This document shows positions 22,389-32,999 of a stretch of DNA of 64,000 nt, one piece after another (within the stretch, counting starts at the first letter, position 1; each line of letters begins with the position of its first letter). The position numbers were made by a program, and so were the translations under genes. This stretch comes from Brachypterus glaber (lineage: Eukaryota; Arthropoda; Insecta; Coleoptera; Kateretidae). Below the pieces are notes generated by a model. That model saw nothing but the letters and a program-made list of their open reading frames with translations. It had not been told where the DNA came from and did no database searches. Location of the stretch: contig OY294045.1 in the NCBI GenBank assembly GCA_958510825.1, positions 93,184,988-93,248,987 of the forward strand, in the 5' to 3' direction.

Positions 22389-22582
22389 CTTGATAATATC
22401 AGTGGCAGCATAATAATTTTCAGCAGGAATCGTTCCTCCGTTTGGGATATTGTTTGGAGACTGATAATTTTGTGAATCGTAAGTTGGCGGACGTGACGTT
22501 GGCGGTGGCGGCGGTGTTAAGTTGTAGAAAGACGGAGACGTGAATTTCATCTCTTCTGGAAAACTGTTGACACTTGTGAAAT
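22389..22582 (-). CDS. Internal coding exon of an unidentified host gene (proline-rich, PPxY motif)
   Basis: On minus, a pyrimidine-rich tract and acceptor ttttctttcag (22583-22593) precede the exon, and a strong donor gtaagt follows codon AAG (22383-22388). The exon is 194 bp: two bases finishing a split codon (upstream intron phase 1), then 64 open codons to a phase 0 border. GC content is much higher than around it. Visible features are an acidic start (SVNSFPEEMKF), a five-proline run (NLTPPPPPTSRP), a PPTY motif that fits the PPxY consensus for WW-domain binding, and a Tyr/Asn-rich end (NYYAATDIIK). No catalytic or DNA-binding domain lies in this exon. Low-complexity Pro/Ser/Tyr sequence of this kind is common in activation or linker regions of regulatory proteins, but the family is not recognised. 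Neighbouring exons were not found, so adjacent introns may exceed 20 kb. Confidence 0.78.
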
Positions 22583-23791
22583 CTGAAAGAAAATTTTAAT
22601 TTAAGACGGATTTATTTTTGGGAGATAAAACAATAAATTTAATATTTCTGTGAATAATGTAGATACCCAAGCAAAAAAATATTGTATTACAATATAAAAA
22701 GTTATCTATCTATGGTTAAAATGAAATCATCAGCTTTTTGTATCCTGTATGCTGTTAATATTCAAATACAACGTTAGATATACCCGGTGTTTGCCGTTTT
22801 ATAGTAGACATTCCTATACATTTGTTATGTTATTATTCGTATAACCTTAACAACAATATGCAGAACGGTTTTTGCAGTATAGATATTTTCTTAACAATCA
22901 CATTTTAACATAAAATAGTCTGGCTGTGACTAAACACCGTTAAATGAATTAAAAATCGCGTCGTAGACTTGTTGCCGGTTCCGCGTACGGAACGCAACTC
23001 AAAAACTTTATCTGACATATGTCAACACTAAAAACTCTCTTTAATTTTCACTTAATCAAAATGTCATTTTATAAATTCTCTTTTCTTAAAAAATTACATA
23101 TTTTAAAGACAGTTTTAGTGTATAACTATGAAGATAGCTTAATCTGAATGTATTAAATGAAATGTATATGACTCGGCAACTTAGAAATAGATTTTTTGGT
23201 AGCTCATTGTCATAGGTTTTGGAGCTTCTAGCACCCAAAGGAACCGGATTCGAAGTCTAGCAATTTGAAAATATACAAAATATAGCCGGGAGCAAATAAT
23301 GAAATAAAAATGGTCACCAGCTCTTAGACTATACTGAGACATTCAGAAAACTAAAAATAGTCTTGGCCCAACAGGCAAATCTTTTCTCGGCGCTCAACCT
23401 GTTAAGAATAAACATTTATATCCGTGATTATATGTAGAAGTCTACAAAAGTAAAAAAAAAAATCAGTTTATGAAAGTTTAATTTTGTATTAAAACTCAGA
23501 TCAAAGCGAAAGTTGTTTATATCTGATTATATAGAATCAATAAAATGTTAAGCTCGCAGAAATTAAACTTTCCCAGTAGATGTACTTTTCTACTTATTTC
23601 TTATTTCTTTAATAACTTTTTGCAGGCCTGGGGTATTTACGATTTATCGTCGATTTTTACTTTAGAAAAGTAGATTTTCTTCATGAAAAAGTTAAATTAT
23701 TAATTTTGTAATTTTAGAAAAATAAGTAAGCACAAAATAAGCATATAAAATTTTATAACTGAGAAGGAAATAATAAGACGAAATTTTGTAT
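22583..23791. other. Probable intron DNA, nothing else recognised
   Basis: This lies upstream of the exon on the minus strand. It is AT-rich, with no frame or repeat partner identified. Confidence 0.45.
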
Positions 23792-24666
23792 GACTATTTC
23801 ACAAACAATATATAGACCAATCAAAACCTTCAATTTTTAGTTCCTTGACCGATCAGATAAAAATGAATCTGATAATTTTTGCACATGTGCAATTATCACT
23901 TGGTTACTATGGAAACAAGAAACTGACAGTTACTGATATCTTAATAAATGTTATATTTTTGCAAAATGTGTTTTTAATTTGTGAAGCTTACCTTTAGTTG
24001 ATTTATTTTTATTGATAAGCAATATAAATGCTTATTTTATTATTAAAACATCCTAGGTATAAACCCTAATTTCAGATAATATATTATATTTTATGCACTT
24101 TCCATCTTAAAAGCTTTAAATCACTGATATTCATAAATTTTAATTTATTTAATTGAATCTTGGTATTAAAAACAGGTCACTTAAAACTAATTTAAACACT
24201 TATTTATTGAAAATATATTTACAGTAAAGTAAATAATTTTTAAATGACTGAAATCAAATCATTAAATGACTGCGCTGGTACCAGTACAGCGTTGCCAAAA
24301 TTTATTATAAACCGATCGCAAACTGTTTTTTTACGAATGGAAACAACCGTTATTTTATTTCTTTTCAGTTGAAAACTAAACGTTTTAAACAAAAACAGCA
24401 ATGATCTTTATTTAAATGCTAAAATATATGATAACAACTACTTTATTGGAATAATCTCAAGCATAAAATATCCCTCAAGCAAAGTTTGGACTTGCCAACA
24501 TTCGTGAACAAGTGAACATCGTGGTTTTAAAAAGCGCGGCAAATTTGAGATTTAAATTTTTAATTATAGTTGTAAAGTAATATTGTTGTTTAGTTCTTAA
24601 ATTTTCAATTTAAATATGAAACAACATTAAACATGGTAAAATTATTATTTTGTTTGTGAAATAGTC
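23792..24666. mobile_element. TIR element with gactatttcacaaac ends, copy 1
   Basis: gactatttcacaaac at 23792 and its exact complement at 24652-24666 define about 875 bp. Inside the left end, 'tagaccaatcaaa' and a palindrome gataatttttgcacatgtgc... occur. The copy at 43732 has the same order but a different palindrome (gataatttcacgtgaaatta...), so pairing is kept while the core changes. There is no coding frame. Confidence 0.55.
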
Positions 24667-25489
24667 TTTCAAAATACCATTCATGCATGTTGAATACATA
24701 CATACATACATAATTTTTTTACAGTATATAAAAAAACATTTTGCTTAAGGAAATTGTTTTTTTCGTCAAAATTCCTCGACCTGCGGTCTCGGAATTTTGT
24801 AACTTGAATGATTCACTCAAATAATTGCCAAGCAGAATATTTTTTTAATACAGTAAAAAAATTATCGATAATTCAACATGCACTCATGATATTACTACTG
24901 AGAATATAACTTCTGACTAAAATATTAATAGAATGTAACAAATTATAGGGATAATACTGTTTAAACGAATTTATAATTCATAAAAGCTGAGAAAAACGAT
25001 TAAGAAGGATTTTCATTAGGTAAAGATTCGTCTATTGTAGGACAAATTTCCATAAATCCTTCACTCACCTTAAAACTCCTTGCTTAAACTAACCCAAATA
25101 ATTTATGACTGGAAAAAAGGTGCTTCGAAATAATTACAGTTACACAGAAACGTAAAATTAATCGAATGAATTTTATTTATGGTACACAGAGAAAAGTTTT
25201 CATTAAAAATCAACTGGCATTAACAAAGCTCTACAAAATAAATAACATTTCAAGGTGCTTGAGTTTTGTCAAAGGATTCTAAATCTACCTAATGCCTAGT
25301 TACTATCTCAAAAATTTAAGGTTTTCTACTACACTCCGTTTTTGAGATAATTGATCCCAAACTTCTTAAAATAGATAAATTAATTGAAATTTTGTCAGAT
25401 TACACAATATGTTTAAAAATAGGCATACCGGGATTTTTGAGGTTGATAAAACTAAAGCACTAGATAAGTAGGTTTGTTAGGTTAGGTGG
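24667..25489. other. AT-rich DNA with cata microsatellite and a GC-tipped hairpin
   Basis: A (cata)n run lies at about 24695-24712. A hairpin aaaattcctcgacc/ggtctcggaatttt surrounds a tgc tip at about 24768-24800. No coding frame was recognised. Confidence 0.45.
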
Positions 25490-25745
25490 GTAGTTTGAGT
25501 GGTTTCGCAGTACATGAAGATAGCATACGAAGATGGGCCTTATTAACGTTAGTTTACAAGCAAAACCTCGTTGCTTTAACTCAAAGCGTTCTTAAATAAA
25601 AACCGAATTCTTTAGCCACTTTCAAAGGGGCTTAGCTCCCTTACGACCCTTTTTTAGACATATGTTTATAGAAACTTTTTTTCATATTTTCTTATGTAGA
25701 ATTACCCCTTAAAATTAATGACAACATTTACTGGACATCCTGTGT
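25490..25745. repeat. Dispersed repeat shared with 18520-18660
   Basis: Both contain 'acatgaagata.catacgaag', 'aaaacctcgttgct' and end with 'catttactggacatcctgt'. This copy is longer in the middle, with a segment around 'cttagctcccttacgaccc' that recalls the arms of the element at 53118. Family unassigned. Confidence 0.55.
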
Positions 25746-25879
25746 TGGTTTTCTTTTAAATCATATGATTTTTTTTATTTTACAACAATTTTTCTTGTAG
25801 TGTTAGATTAAAGTATTTACCTTTACTTTTTAAGTAATTAGTAATTATAACAACGTATTACTATTAATTTACTAGTATA

Positions 25880-26704
25880 CTGCCCTACTACCCTAAAAAG
25901 CAGCAACTCCACATTTAATAAAACTGAGATAATGGCAAAAACAGTAAATCGTGTTATAGCAAGAAACTATAAAGTGGGCGTATAAATTTAGGTTTAAAGT
26001 ACATTTATTATAACAAAGTTTCGCAATTATTAATTATCTATTTAAATAAAAAATGGCACATACTGATTTTTAGCCTAGTATCTCGTAGTCAAAATTTTTA
26101 GCAACTAACTAAACTAAAAAGCAGTATGTGACAAGATAAGGAGAAAATAAGCCAAAAATTAAAAAAAAAATATTTTTAAATTTCCCTTTAAAAATCTATT
26201 TTACTTTCCCCTTGGTCCCAAGGAAAGTCTTGCGTTAGTAAAAAAATTGAAACAACTTAAAAAAAAATGATTTATTTTTAATTTTTATTTTTTTCAAAAC
26301 ATTTTCGTTTTCTAAAAAATTTTTTTTAATGAACCAAGACTTACGGAGGAAAGTATTATTTTGTTGGCAGCAGTTTTTTTTTTGTTATTTCCGGAAAACC
26401 TAGCGTCATACAAAAACTATAATAATGCAAAAGAAACTGTTTTGTTAATGCTTTACACCCTTCCAATTTCATTTAAATATAGTTAGTAATAAAAAACTTA
26501 TTTGGAGTTACTGCTTTTTAGCTTAGTAAGAGTTCCTTATTTTGGAGATACTGCAATTTTCATAAGTCTATAACTGAATAAATAAAGCCGTTTACTTAAA
26601 TAAGATTGGTTCAATATATATCCCATGGAAATGCACAACTAAGAGTAAGGTTAATGAAAAATCCACAAAATTTGGAGTTGCGGCTTTTTAGCTTAGCAGG
26701 GCAG
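25880..26704. mobile_element. TA-flanked TIR element with repeated terminal motif
   Basis: The left end CTGCCCTACTACCCTAAAAA and right end (complement CTGCCCTGCTAAGCTAAAAA) match over ~31 bp with four differences and are flanked by TA (25878-25879, 26705-26706). Related words (tactg-ctttttagcttagta) recur internally near 26060, 26110, 26510 and 26548 in both orientations. The length (825 bp) and design resemble the element at 9776. There is no transposase. Confidence 0.7.
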
Positions 26705-26708
26705 TATA

Positions 26709-27099
26709 ATATACAGTATACTGTGTATGTTAATAAATAAATACAAAATGATTTTACTAAACTTAAATTGTTATTCAGTTGTTGGCAATTTAAATGGCAT
26801 TAGTTTTTGGCAATTTAAATGGCATTAGTTTTAAAATATTTCCGGTTTTGTCCAATGGCAGAATAAAATCAAATAAAACGTTTAAAATGGCCTTAAAGTA
26901 AAATTACACTCGAAGAAATGGAATCACGTCGAGGTGCTTAAAATACTTCACATTCCATGCTTAATATTCTCTTATGAATATTCCGAAGCCTCTTTTAAAA
27001 TACAAGAGAGAATATAAAAACAGAAGTTGAAGTATTTTAATGGCAGTTACTCTCTTGAAATTACAATTGGATCGGGATAAGCAACAAGGAACCAAACAC
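26709..27099. other. AT-rich DNA with a short direct repeat
   Basis: 'ggcaatttaaatggcattag' is present twice in tandem at about 26785-26830. Nothing else was recognised. Confidence 0.5.
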
Positions 27100-28973
27100 T
27101 AGGTAATAAGCCGGTTGACTCAGACAGTTCGGGACAGCTGTTGAACTGCTTTGAACAGCTATTGAACAGCTCTATTAAACAGCTATTAAACTGCTTGGGA
27201 CAGCTATTCAACTGTCTAGCTGTTCAAAGCAATTCAAAGCAGTACGGGACAGCTATTTAACTGATTTGAATAGCTATTGAACAGCTATCGAACAAATATT
27301 AAACTTCTTTAAAAAGCTTCTGAACTGTCTAGCTGTTCAAAGCTATTCAATAGCTGTTCAAAGCAGTGTAATAGCTCTTCAAAAGCTGTTAAATAGATGT
27401 TCAATAGCTGTTCAAAGCAGTTTAATTGTCTCGCACTGCTTTGAACAGCTATTGAACACGTCTATTGAACAGCTATTAAACTGCTTGGGACAGCTATTGA
27501 ACTGTCTAGCTGTTCAAAGCAATTCAAAGCAGTACGGGACAGCTATTTAACTGAATTGAACAGCTATTGAACAGCTATCGAACAAATATTAAACTTCTTT
27601 AAAAAGCTTCTGAACTGTCTAGCTGTTCAAAGCAATTCAATAGCTGTTCAAAGCAGTGTAATAGCTCTTCAAAAGCTGTTAAATAGATATTCAATAGCTG
27701 TTCAAAGCAGTTCATTGTCTCGCACTGCTTTGAACAGCTATTAAACACGTCTATTGAACAGCTATTAAACTGCTTGAGACAGCTACTGAACTGTCTAGCT
27801 GTTTAAAGCAATTCAAACCAGTACGGGACAGCTATTTAACTGAATTGAACAGCTATTGAACAGCTATCGAATAAATATTAAACTTCTTTAAAAAGCTTCT
27901 GAACTGTCTAGCTGTTCAAAGCAATTCAATAGCTGTTCAAAGCAGTGTAATAGCTCTTCAAAAGCTGTTAAATAGATGTTCAATAGCTGTTCAAAGCAGT
28001 TCATTGTCTCGCACTGCTTTGAACAGCTATTGAACACGTCTATTGAACAGCTATTAAACTGCTTGAGACAGCTATTGAACTGTCTAGCTGTTTAAAGCAA
28101 TTCAAACCAGTACGGGACAGCTATTTAACTGAATTGAACAGCTATTGAACAGCTATCGAACAAATATTAAACTTCTTTAAAAAGCTTCTGAACTGTCTAG
28201 CTGTTCAAAGCAATTCAATAGCTGTTCAAAGCAGTGTAATAGCTCTTCAAAAGCTGTTAAATAGATGTTCAATAGCTGTTCAAAGCAGTTCATTGTCTCG
28301 CACTGCTTTGAACAGCTATTGAACACTTCTATTGAACAGCTATTAAACTGCTTGAGACAGCTATTGAACTGTCTAGCTGTTTAAAGCAATTCAAACCAGA
28401 ACGGGACAGCTATTTAACTGAATTGAACAGCTATTGAACAGCTATCGAACAAATATTAAACTTCTTTAAAAAGCTTCTGAACTGTCTAGCTGTTCAAAGC
28501 AATTCAATAGCTGTTCAAAGCAGTGTAATAGCTATTCAAAAGCTGTTAAATAGATGTTCAATAGCTGTTCAAAGCAGTTCAATTGTCTCGCACTGCTTTG
28601 AACAGCTATTGAACACGTCTATTGAACAGCTATTAAACTGCTTGGGACAGCTTCTAAGCTGTCTAGCTGTTCAAAGCAGTTCAATCGCTGTTCAAAGCAG
28701 TTTAATAGCTGTTCAACAGCTGTTTAATAGACCATTGAACTTCTCTGAACAGCTATTGAACAACTAGATAGTTCAAAAGCTGTTCAAAGCAGTTTAATAG
28801 CTGTTCAACAGCTGTTTAATAGACCATTGAACTTCTCTGAACAGCTATTGAACAGCTAGATAGTTCAAAAGCTGTTCAAAGCAGTTTAATAGTTGTTCAA
28901 TAGCTGTTCAATAGCTGTTCAAAAAAGTTCAATAGCTGTCTCGAACTGTCTGGCTCAACCTGCGCATTACCTA
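27100..28973. repeat. Satellite array enclosed by ~40-bp TIRs
   Basis: The array is built from gaacagctatt and its complement. It has a higher-order period of 288-290 bp, marked by 'ctcgcactgctttgaacagc' at 27430, 27719, 28009, 28297 and 28587. Each unit holds both orientations of the core word, so it can fold on itself. The ends are a matching inverted pair: taggtaataagccggttgac... and its complement ...ctgcgcattaccta, both continuing into cagacagttcg.gacagct. There is no coding frame. It is best read as a TIR element whose interior expanded into a satellite, or an array flanked by inverted ends. Confidence 0.8.
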
Positions 28974-28992
28974 CTCCAAACCACCAACTTAA

Positions 28993-29713
28993 GGGGCTGA
29001 CCATATATTACGTAACGCAATTTTTCAAAAAACAAACTGTCACATTTACCAACACCCCCCCCCCTTTCTGTGTAACGCGTAACAATATAAAATTTTTATT
29101 TCGCAATAAATTTAACTGTATTCTCACTATTGATTCGTTTTTCTCGATAAAACAAACATGAACCTAAAATATAGTATAACATAACCTTAAAAAAAATTTA
29201 CACGAAAAAATCACTCAAACTTTAAAAAAATATTCATAATCAATATCACACAGGGAAAAAATACTAGGTACCTCTTTTTACACTGAGTGTCACATATAAC
29301 ACGTATATTGTTTATGCACAGGTACACAAAATAGTACATACATTAGTGTTCTGTGAGTATACATTCCGCGAGAAAATGTATCATCGCCGATGATTCATCG
29401 GCAAGATCACGCAAGAACAGGGTCGTAAGATTTTTTTTTAATATCAATGTCAACAGTTTTTTTACTGATTACAATATTATTTAAATATGCATAGTTTCGT
29501 CAATTTTTGTGTGAAAAAGGGAATTATGGGCCACTAAATAGTAATTTATGTTGAAATAAAAATACATCTACCAAGCTTAGGAAATAAACATTAAATTTAT
29601 TAAATTCCGTTACGTAACGTTTACCTAGACCCCCCTCCCCCTGTCACAAACTGTAACAATTTCTCTGACACCCCCCCCCCCCTAGCCGCGTTACGTAATA
29701 TATAGACAGCCCC
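28993..29713. mobile_element. Harbinger-like MITE, copy 2
   Basis: Same family as 20933-21666, with ends GGGGCTGACCATATATTACG and ...tagacagcccc, and TAA at 28990-28992 and 29714-29716. The interior is highly similar, including the poly-C tracts and the 'catcgccgatgattcatcgg' hairpin. It sits about 20 bp from the end of the satellite element. Confidence 0.8.
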
Positions 29714-29716
29714 TAA

Positions 29717-30890
29717 GAGTAACTATACTTTCCTCGAAATAAAACAGATATTTTTTTGTTTATATTTTTTTATAGGATACGTTAAATTCACAAATGAATT
29801 AGACGGAAAAGTCCACTTAAGGTCTCCAAACAATTAGAAAAAGATTAAAGGATAAGAAAGGAGAGCTCTAAGTTTATCCGAGATGAGGTCAAAGGTCAGA
29901 CTGTCTACTTAGTGTGTCAGGCACATACGCTAACAAATTGAATTAAGAGGATAGGGGAACAGTAGCAATATTTACAGAAAATGAGAGAGGGGTTTGGACT
30001 TTTGGACAACGTTAAAAAACAAGAAAATTAATTTAATAAAATTCATTTAATTTACTATTTTTGTGGAGAACTTAAAGATAGCCAAGCATTTTTTCAAAGA
30101 TAAATTACACTGTGTTCGGTTATCGCTAATTATTATTAATTATTAATGTGACACTTTCCCGGAGTCCATTATTGAAAACTTCCCCAAATTGTTCTTGGTA
30201 AAATTCAGTGCTTAAAGTTCACCTTCCAGCACACAGATGTCACACTATAAAAAACAAAAGTTCTAGCCTTTGTGAAGAGATGGCTTTTTTAATACAGTTT
30301 GCCTGCAACAATTTTAGTACTGAATATATATTATTACCTAATATGTTTAACTGCATAATATTAAATTAAATTAGGGTTAAAATAAATAAGGTAAATATAA
30401 ATAGTTTTTATTGCTTATATTGGCTAATCTGATTACTTTGTCTTTCTTACGTTGGCTAAACTGTTAAAAACTGCTAGAAAGAGATAGCACTGTAGAACTA
30501 ATTTTGACGGTCTTTGTCATATTAACTATTAGTTATTTTCATTAATTATAACTAATTAATTAGTTTATTGGAATTTTTAATTTGGCAAAACGCGATTTAT
30601 TTTTTTTGTTTTCTAGATTGTTTTTAGATTACACAGGCCCACAGAAAAAAAAGTTGTCTGTGCTAGGGTTGAGACCCACCTACTCTTATGTATTTTGGGA
30701 TGCTGAACACAAATCTGTCATAAAAAAGGCACTTCATAGGCTCATTTTTTGTAGGCCTTTGTTATCTTTGTCTCTTTTCTGTCGTTCCCCGCACCCTGAA
30801 CTGAGGAAGACAACAAACCGATAATGTAAGAAAATTTCGTTTCCAAGTTTAGTTAACATAATATGTCATTATATCACTATATCAATATTA
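29717..30890. other. AT-rich DNA, no supported gene
   Basis: The plus frame at 30582-30824 (80 codons) is open without a recognisable domain or a convincing start context. The rest has no repeat partner. Confidence 0.4.
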
Positions 30891-31421
30891 TTTTTTTCTA
30901 TTTTGAGATTCTTATAAGCTCATAATCACACGCATTTTTCGTGCTCTTTTAGGCCCATAAGAGGTCTGTACTTTTTGTTCTTTTGGGTTGACAACAGACC
31001 TGGCCTATCGCTTGACGTTTTCCGTGCAAATGTCAATGTCGCTTTAAAGTTGAATTTTCTACAAAATTTTGTGTTTAGGTTATTTTTACCATGTTAAAAT
31101 TGTGGCTTGGTTAATTGCAGTAAAAAAGAGAAGAGATGACTATAAAATATATCAAAATATCATTTGTTCTTAGAATTTTAAACATGGTGTAAACTGAAAT
31201 GCCAATCCAAAACAAAAATCCCTAAATCAGTCATCAATTTAAATGTAAGTTTTTTTTTTAATTTTAGAGCAAAATAGAAAAAATCGTATAAAGCACTCGT
31301 TTCATAACACGTTTTTAGCGCACTAGTACTTAAGAAAACTCGCCGCAAGCGGCTCGTTTTCTAAACTTGTACTCGTGCGCTAAAAACGTATGTTATGAAA
31401 CTAGTACTTTAATATACTATT
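30891..31421 (+). mobile_element. ~530-bp hairpin-ended repeat, copy B
   Basis: Best-preserved terminal hairpin of the family: left arm from 'agcactcgtttcataacacg', tip cgccgcaagcggc, right arm to 'ttatgaaactagtacttt', then aatatactatt. The arms are about 55-60 bp. Sequence otherwise as in copies at 18901 and 43855. Confidence 0.72.
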
Positions 31422-31529
31422 ATCTCATCTGTGAATATGACAAGTAATATGTCATATTATACACCAGAATCTTTGCGGACCTTTTTGACAAAAACGTTAA
31501 AAGATTTGGACTTTAAACAACTGAGTAAT

Positions 31530-31765
31530 AAATAAAAACTTTTCGCAAAAAAAATGAACCGACTTCTATGTCTCTAAAAAGTAAAAAATAAAAAATACTT
31601 AAGTCGGTGCCAATTTCACCATTCCCTAAATTAATTACTAACAATTATTTTTTTATTATTTTATTATTGTTTGCTGTGAAATTGGCACCGACTTAAGTAT
31701 TTTTATTTTTTACTTTTTAGAGACATAGAAGTCGTTCCATTTTTTTTGCGAAAAGTTTTTATTTT
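31530..31765. repeat. Foldback with ~90-bp near-perfect arms
   Basis: The arms 31530-31619 and 31676-31765 run from 'aaaaacttttcgcaaaaaaa' inward to 'ggtgccaatttcac', around a 56-base AT-rich centre. A further direct copy of 'actttttagagaca' follows the right arm. The high arm identity suggests recent origin or gene conversion. Confidence 0.75.
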
Positions 31766-32991
31766 TTACTTTTTAGAGACACAGAACTTGTAGATTTGTA
31801 ACGTCATATAAGCTAAATTATAGTTGTCCTTCCATCTCGGCAAGCTGCTGACGTCACAACGCACTGTTAGTGCGTTGTAACGTCATTATCTTAAAGATAA
31901 ATTTCTAAAAAATAAAAGTAATATTTTTATTTCAGCGCCCAAGAGTCCAACCAACATTATTTTAAACGAAATACTAAAGAAAATCTTGTTAAACTTTAAG
32001 CGTTAGGTAATAATCAAACTACGTTTTTTTGGTAAAATCACAACATTTATCATTTGCTCTTTGTTTTTTAATATTACAGGTCCAGAGAATCAAGTTTAGC
32101 GGCATTTAAAAAATTTTCAGTGTGCCGTAATATTTAAGTGACCCCTTAATCAAGTTATCCGGCTTATTCGAGTTATCCGATATTTCTCTAAAAATTTGGC
32201 CGTATTTAAGTGAAATTGCGTTAAAATGATTAGATTTATCTTAATTATCCGGCTTACCCGGCATTATCCCAGCGTCAAATTAAAACGGGACCACCCTCTT
32301 TAAGTTGCAAAAAGTTTCATCAAATTCCGTTCATTCGTTCCAAAGTTCCAAACAAAAAAAAACAAAGTCACACGTCGAATTGATAACCTCCTCCTTTTTG
32401 GAAGTCAGTTAAAAACACCCGAATGATATCATAGAAGCTTTTAAATTTCAATAATTCAGATTTGGATTTGATAATGGTTTAATTGAATTCTAATTATCGC
32501 AATAAAAAATGCATAAAACCAGTAAAATAAAATAATGAATAAAATTATAGACTTTTAAACTCGATTATGACACTCTGAAATGTTCTGTTTTAAATTTATT
32601 TTTTGATGCACAAGTGCTCTAAATTAACCCGGATGGACAGACGGACTGAAGGATGGATGGACAGACGGACGGACTGACAGATGGACGGACAGACGGACAT
32701 TTTCAAGTTTCATAATTTTTCATGTATCCAAGAATTTTTTGTCTACGGCGTTTTTTAGCTAAACTATCGTATAATACTATACTAGTGCTACTGAATTAAA
32801 GGATAAACTAAAAAAAGTACAAAAAGTACAAAGTAGAAAAAGAACTTCGTCAGAATAATAGAATAAGTTTCGAATTAAAGAAAGATTGTACTATTAGTGC
32901 TACGTGTTGTGGATAGTATAATTATATAAACACAAAACTGTGAATGCATTACTAATTTATAATTATGGCGAAGGCGCGCATATGGGCGCCA
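31766..32991. other. AT-rich DNA with a ggac/gaca tract
   Basis: A tetranucleotide-like tract (ggacagacggactgaaggat...) lies at about 32630-32700, followed by a short T-run. 'ttatccggcttattcgagtt' near 32155-32240 resembles old pogo/Tigger-type ends but could not be bounded. The right edge is the 8-bp duplication of the P-like element. Confidence 0.45.
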
Positions 32992-32999
32992 CAGTGCAC

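Noticed and set aside
27110..28960. CRISPR-like array
   Set aside because: Repeats are contiguous, palindromic and variable with no unique spacers, in an animal genome; a satellite explains them.
32090..32300. Possible pogo/Tigger-type terminal words (ttatccggcttattcgag)
   Set aside because: No matching second end, TA duplication or transposase remnant could be found.
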